Of a stretch of 9,038 bases of DNA, positions 6,157 to 9,038 are shown piece after piece (positions within the stretch are counted from its first letter, which is position 1; each line of letters starts with the position of its first letter). A program made the translations under genes and the position numbers. The notes beneath the pieces are model-generated. The model worked only from the letters and a program-made list of their open reading frames with translations. It was not told the origin of the DNA and did no database searches. The stretch comes from DATAYF01 sp036272735 (GTDB lineage Bacteria; Chloroflexota; Ktedonobacteria; Ktedonobacterales; Ktedonobacteraceae): the NCBI GenBank assembly GCA_036272735.1, contig DATAYF010000154.1:1-9038 (forward strand), given 5' to 3'.

Positions 6157-7121
6157 TGATACACACTCCTACTGCCCAGGTAGCGGCTCACACAGACAAA
6201 AAGGAAGGAGATGACCAGCAACACAAAGCCGATCATGAAATAGGCGCTCCGTTCCGTATCAAAGGAATTGTTAAAGTGTGCCACGATGGCTAAGGTCATA
6301 TTGACGTTTGGCTGGAAGAACAGCCCTTTCGTAAAGAATGGACTTGGTATGGAAGTATCGCCGCCTAAGACCATCTGGACCGCCAGCGCCTCGCCAATGG
6401 CACGTCCCATGCCAAAGACCACCGCTGTTGCTAATCCAGGGGCGGCAGCGGGCAAAATTGCACTTTTCATCATTTGCCAACGCGTTGAGCCAAGCGCCAG
6501 GCTCGCCTCGCGCACGCTGGGAGGAACCGCGCGTATGACATCTATTGAGATGGAAGTAATGGTTGGGAGGATCATCACGACGAGCACCAGCGTCGCCGCA
6601 CCCCAGCCCAGGCCAGAAACGGGGGATGGAGAAATTGACTGTGTAACACGCGTCAAGAAAGGCACCAGCACAATCAATGCCAGAAAACCAATCACCACCG
6701 AAGGCATGCCACTAAAGATCTCAAGCAGCGGTCGTAGGACTGCATTGAGCCACCTGGGGGTCGTCTCGGTCATAAACAAGGCCATACCGAAAGCAAACGG
6801 GGTCGCGATAATCACCGATAGGAGCGTCGTCACCACAGAGCCGATAATGAAGCCCAGAATGCCAAAGCTGGGAGTGCCGTTTTGCCCCTGAGGGTCCCAA
6901 TTTGTGCTGGTAAAAAACGTAAAGATGTTTGCATGGGGATCGCGGAAGGTCGCAAAACCGTTGATCCCAAGAAAAATGAAGATTCCAAAGATGATTATCA
7001 CAATAAGCACCGCGCAGATAAGGAAGATGTACTGCGCGACTCTATCTCCCAGGTACCATCGCTTCACGGTGCGTGTGGAGGATGGAGTTTTTGTGCTCAC
7101 TTCGAGCGTCTGCTCCGCCAC
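6153..7121 (-). CDS. pstC: Phosphate ABC transporter permease PstC
   Basis: PstC pairs with PstA in the inner membrane. The 322-aa protein has a cytoplasmic N-terminus of about 28 residues, a first transmembrane segment at about 29-55 and roughly five more. The EAA-type coupling loop (about 200-225: REASLALGSTRWQMMKSAILP) is followed by PGLATAVVFGMGRAIGEALAV, including the GRAIGEA signature typical of PstC. Translation starts at GTG (7119-7121), chosen because AGGAGGG stands 5 nt upstream and the N-terminal sequence continues well. It overlaps pstA by 4 nt. The gap to pstS holds three hairpins that could lower transport-gene expression relative to PstS. Confidence 0.95.
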   Translation of the reverse strand: MAEQTLEVSTKTPSSTRTVKRWYLGDRVAQYIFLICAVLIVIIIFGIFIFLGINGFATFRDPHANIFTFFTSTNWDPQGQNGTPSFGILGFIIGSVVTTLLSVIIATPFAFGMALFMTETTPRWLNAVLRPLLEIFSGMPSVVIGFLALIVLVPFLTRVTQSISPSPVSGLGWGAATLVLVVMILPTITSISIDVIRAVPPSVREASLALGSTRWQMMKSAILPAAAPGLATAVVFGMGRAIGEALAVQMVLGGDTSIPSPFFTKGLFFQPNVNMTLAIVAHFNNSFDTERSAYFMIGFVLLVISFLFVCVSRYLGSRSVYQ

Positions 7122-7141
7122 GTTACCCTCCTTTTGCTCCC

Positions 7142-7215
7142 TTAGTGTTTCACTAAAAGCAGGACCTGGAACGCCTTTTTACCAGCGTCCCAGGTATGAC
7201 CGCTCGTAACGGTCA
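7142..7215 (-). other. Three consecutive hairpins in the pstS-pstC gap
   Basis: In transcript order there are three stems. TGACCG/CGGTCA (7197-7202 with 7210-7215, 7-nt loop) comes first. A 10-bp stem with one G-U pair follows (7165-7174 with 7185-7194, 10-nt loop), then TTAGTG/CACTAA (7142-7147 with 7151-7156, 3-nt loop). The second is the strongest. Uneven expression of a binding protein and its permease is commonly achieved by such structures, through mRNA protection or partial termination. The role here is inferred. Confidence 0.55.
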
Positions 7216-7225
7216 ACATTTGGAT

Positions 7226-8155
7226 TTATTTGGATACAGGCTTGCGAGTCGCCAGGATGCTTGCAGATGCTTGGCTGATGTCGACGAAGCCAAGGGTCTG
7301 ACGAGATGAAGCAGCGTCAGGACCAGCGATATAGGCGATGAAAGCCTTTGCCAGGCCGCTAGCCTCGCCCTTGGTGTACATATGCTCCACGTTCCAGAAC
7401 TTGTAGGTGTTGCTGATGGCGTTGGTCGCAGTAGGAGCCGCACCATCGATACTGATGGTCTTCAAGCTCTTCACCGTAGCGAAGTGCACGGTATCATAAG
7501 CAATTGCGCCCTTGGTCTGCTGCACGCGGGTGGCAACTTCACCAGAGGTCGCAGCAGTGGAGTGACTTGGGCCACTGACGCTTTCCGCTGTGCCGTTCAT
7601 TACGAATTGCTGGAAGGTGGCACGAGTACCAGAGCCAGCGGGGCGGCTGACGACCGCAATGGGTTCGCTGGGACCACCGACTTGTTTCCAGTTGGTGGTC
7701 TTCCCAGTGTAGATATCGGTAAGCTGCTTCGAAGTCAGGTTCGAAACGCCAGTCACGTCCGGGCTGATAATGACAGCGAAGACGACGATAGCAACCTGGT
7801 GGTCGACAAGACCGGGATAGGTAGATTTGGCGAAGACATCGGAGTTACCGACATCGAGGCTACCACTGTAGACGCCGGACTGGCCCGCGCCGCTACCTGT
7901 CAACTGGGTGGTGATGCTCGCGCCCGAGCACTTGGCAGAGTAGGTCTTGCTTACAGCCTGCACCAGGGGACCAAGAGCCGTAGAACCACCGGTGCGCAGG
8001 CTACCACTGGCACAATTAGCAGTGGTTGTAGAACCGGAAGATGCCGTTGGAGTAGCAGTCGTGGAACCACCCGTGGTAGCACCACAAGCAGAAATAAGAA
8101 CGCCAAGCATTGCCATTGTGATAAGCATGGGTGCAATGCGCCATCGCTTCAACAT
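7226..8155 (-). CDS. pstS: Phosphate-binding lipoprotein PstS
   Basis: This extracytoplasmic phosphate receptor delivers phosphate to PstCA. The 309-aa protein has a basic N-terminus, a hydrophobic signal and a lipobox ISAC with lipidated C24. A Thr/Ser/Gly-rich linker (25-46) tethers it to the membrane. The PBP-like domain shows the phosphate-loop motifs GGSTAL (56-61), GSGAGQSGV (87-95), GNSDVFA (103-109) and SRPAGSGTR (170-178, with R171 and S175-G-T). QLTDIYTGKTTNWKQVGGP (144-162) is the usual PstS helix. C48 and C76 could be disulfide-bonded. AGGAG lies 5 nt before ATG 8155. It is the first gene of the operon, preceded by a PHO-box-like array. Confidence 0.95.
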   Translation of the reverse strand: MLKRWRIAPMLITMAMLGVLISACGATTGGSTTATPTASSGSTTTANCASGSLRTGGSTALGPLVQAVSKTYSAKCSGASITTQLTGSGAGQSGVYSGSLDVGNSDVFAKSTYPGLVDHQVAIVVFAVIISPDVTGVSNLTSKQLTDIYTGKTTNWKQVGGPSEPIAVVSRPAGSGTRATFQQFVMNGTAESVSGPSHSTAATSGEVATRVQQTKGAIAYDTVHFATVKSLKTISIDGAAPTATNAISNTYKFWNVEHMYTKGEASGLAKAFIAYIAGPDAASSRQTLGFVDISQASASILATRKPVSK

Positions 8156-8203
8156 AAATTCTCCTAAACTCCCTATTCAGAGTGAGATATACATAAAAAC
8201 ATT

Positions 8204-8241
8204 GCCTTGTACGGTATTGATTCACGTCAATACTGCAAGGC
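8204..8241 (-). other. Imperfect hairpin in the pstS leader, followed by a T-run
   Basis: GCCTTG/CAAGGC (8204-8209 with 8236-8241) forms a 6-bp outer stem. GTATTGA/TCAATAC (8214-8220 with 8227-8233) forms a 7-bp inner stem around a 6-nt loop, with an asymmetric 4x2 internal loop between them. On the minus strand the stem is followed by AATGTTTTTATG, an attenuator-like arrangement about 50 nt before the pstS ATG. It could instead be a DNA dyad bound by a protein. Confidence 0.5.
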
Positions 8242-8273
8242 TTACCGTTACATGCATAAAGTTAGCACTCTAG

Positions 8274-8312
8274 CATTAACCATGCTTTATGGATATGTTA
8301 AGGGCTGGTTAA
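8274..8312 (-). promoter_or_regulatory. PHO-box-like array upstream of pstS (11-bp repeats)
   Basis: Read on the minus strand, four hexamers occur with exactly 5-nt spacers: TTAACC (8307-8312), TTAACA (8296-8301), ATAAAG (8285-8290) and TTAATG (8274-8279). The 11-bp period puts all units on one DNA face. TTAACA-like direct repeats at 11-bp period are the known recognition pattern of PhoP in Gram-positive bacteria. The array lies about 120 nt before pstS, whose operon ends with a PhoB/PhoP-type regulator gene. I do not see a convincing -10 box to assign with it. Confidence 0.65.
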
Positions 8313-8538
8313 ACTTTCCCCAGGGATAGGTGATGAAAATTTAACACAAGCCGGTAAAGGTACACCAGGAGTCAAAAAAGACAAAAAGCCCCACTACTCT
8401 CACAAAGAATAACAGAGCTTTAAAAGCACTTTCTAGAGATTGCCATGCTTTAATTCGCTAAAGTCTACAAATCTACCAGCATCTTTACTATGCTTTACTA
8501 ACGCACTAACCTTTACTTGACCTCTTACAGTCATCCGA
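8313..8538. other. Intergenic stretch with a CTTTACT repeat
   Basis: No gene is supported here. CTTTACT occurs three times (8483-8489, 8493-8499 and 8511-8517), with related TAAAGTCTAC and TCTACCAG nearby. The first two copies are 10 bp apart. This may be the 3' remnant or guide-RNA region of an IS605-type element ending at the next hairpin, or a protein-binding cluster. The remainder is A/T-rich without a recognisable signal. Confidence 0.3.
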
Positions 8539-8577
8539 GCGCGAAAGCCCCTGTGTTTCAAGCGGGGGATGAAGCGC
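8539..8577 (+). repeat. IS605-type end hairpin upstream of the right tnpB
   Basis: GCGC (8539-8542) pairs with GCGC (8574-8577) around internal loops GAAAG and GATGAA, and CCCC (8548-8551) pairs with GGGG. It has the same plan and core letters (CCCCT..G.TTCA.GC ... GGGG.ATGAA) as the hairpin at 1089-1131, in the same orientation relative to its tnpB. It lies about 120 nt before the ATG. Confidence 0.6.
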
Positions 8578-8600
8578 CGCTCCTTTTGTGGGAGGGGCGC
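8574..8600 (+). repeat. Second hairpin, mutually exclusive with the first
   Basis: GCGCC-G-CTCC (8574-8583) pairs with GGAG-G-GGCGC (8591-8600), giving 5+4 bp around one G/G mismatch and a 7-nt loop TTTTGTG. It uses the same GCGC (8574-8577) as the outer stem of the preceding hairpin, so both cannot form fully at once. Structured subterminal DNA of this type is what IS605-family transposases read as single strands. Confidence 0.5.
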
Positions 8601-8634
8601 GAGGCCCTGGATCGCTTGAAATCGAGGGAAACGC

Positions 8635-8663
8635 TTGACACGGGCTCCCCGATTCGTTATTCT
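8635..8663 (+). promoter_or_regulatory. Near-consensus sigma-70 promoter of the right tnpB
   Basis: TTGACA (8635-8640), a perfect -35, is followed by exactly 17 nt and TATTCT (8658-8663). The predicted start at about 8670 leaves a leader of about 29 nt that includes GAAAGG (8686-8691) before ATG 8699. Confidence 0.75.
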
Positions 8664-8698
8664 TAGAACAGAGGTTCCTCGATCAGAAAGGCAGACGG

Positions 8699-9038
8699 AT
8701 GGCACGGCAGCACCCCAAGAACCCCAAAGCGCACGAAGCATACCACTCCCAGGCAGGAGACCGGCAAGCAAAGCCAGCAGACCCCGACCTTTCTGCTCGC
8801 ATTGCCTCTGGTCGTCGACGAAGGGCAGGCCAAACGCCTGCACGCTCACTTGGAAGCCGCCAGACAGCTCTCCAATGCGCTGCTCTCGGAAGGACAAAAA
8901 CGCTTGCGTCGCATGCGGGCCGATCCAGCGTGGCAAGCCGCTCGCGCCATCCCTCGTTCCCACAAGCAGGAGCGACAAGCCGCCTTCGCGGCGGTGCGGC
9001 AAAAGTCAGGCTTCTCTGAATATGCCTTGCATGCCCAT
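8699..9038 (+). pseudogene. tnpB: N-terminal part of a second IS605-family TnpB, frameshifted
   Basis: The protein-like reading is in the frame beginning at 8700, open from 8667 to the window end. It has TPTFLLALPLVVDEGQAKRL, then HAHLEAARQLSNALLSEGQK, then DPAWQAARAIPRSHKQERQA and FSEYALHAH. ARQLxNALL and the basic DPAWQAARAIPR segment are typical of a TnpB N-terminal domain common in Ktedonobacteria. This frame has no ATG, GTG or TTG start before the homology. The only good start is ATG 8699 (GAAAGG upstream), one base out of frame. Removing one C from CCCC at 8713-8716 or 8722-8725 would give a basic leader (MARQHP...PKRTKHTT) joined to the domain. So it is a one-base insertion, a sequencing error, or less likely programmed +1 frameshifting. 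The RuvC domain lies beyond the window. It is not a copy of the left tnpB. Confidence 0.7.

Noticed and set aside
6268..6891. 207-aa open frame on the plus strand opposite pstC
   Set aside because: It is antisense to well-conserved permease sequence, with low-complexity composition and no ribosome site seen.
7382..8167. 261-aa open frame on the plus strand opposite pstS
   Set aside because: It is exactly antisense to a clear pstS, has no recognisable domain, and is explained by codon bias of the real gene.
8156..8330. Riboswitch upstream of pstS
   Set aside because: The only structure is a simple stem-loop. No multi-helix ligand-binding core of a known class is visible.
8483..8517. CRISPR-like array from the CTTTACT repeats
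   Set aside because: Seven-base repeats with unequal 10- and 18-bp steps do not make a CRISPR array, and no cas gene is present.
8433..9002. 189-aa open frame on the minus strand with a protein-like tail
   Set aside because: It runs antisense through the TnpB N-terminal domain, the promoter and the hairpins. The tail is plausible-looking, but there is no domain or ribosome site to support it.

Overview
The window looks like chromosomal DNA of a Ktedonobacteria-type Chloroflexota. This is an inference from protein style, from two different IS605-family TnpB genes at the edges, and from intermediate base composition. No rRNA, tRNA or species marker confirms it.

Layout. Positions 1-1131 (minus strand) hold the 5' part of a decayed tnpB (IS605 OrfB-type, RNA-guided nuclease family). 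It has two frameshifts but keeps an intact promoter and an upstream CCCC/GGGG hairpin. Positions 1200-2094 hold a membrane-anchored or secreted 231-aa protein of unknown function. A 7+7 dyad lies in front of it and a perfect 41-bp inverted repeat starts on its stop codon. Positions 2136-3142 hold a two-gene operon, an HxlR-family regulator plus a HIT-family nucleotide hydrolase/phosphorylase, with an operator-like dyad lying on the -10 box. A perfect 58-bp palindrome (3165-3222) separates this operon from the convergent phosphate operon.

The phosphate operon runs on the minus strand from about 8312 down to 3229: pstS, pstC, pstA, a 73-aa beta-strand-rich protein, pstB, and a PhoB/PhoP-type response regulator. 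PstS captures phosphate outside the cell, PstC and PstA form the membrane channel, PstB is the ATPase, and the regulator would activate the operon under phosphate starvation. Upstream of pstS is an array of TTAACA-like hexamers at exact 11-bp spacing, which matches a PHO box. No phoU and no sensor kinase gene are present. The small unknown protein lies between pstA and pstB.

Positions 8330-8698 are non-coding and end in an IS605-like left region with two mutually exclusive hairpins and a near-consensus sigma-70 promoter. This leads into a second, unrelated tnpB (8699 to the window end) that needs a +1 frameshift near its start.

The most notable observations are the small protein that lies in the pst operon while phoU is absent, the two very long perfect palindromes at gene ends, and the related hairpins upstream of both tnpB copies.
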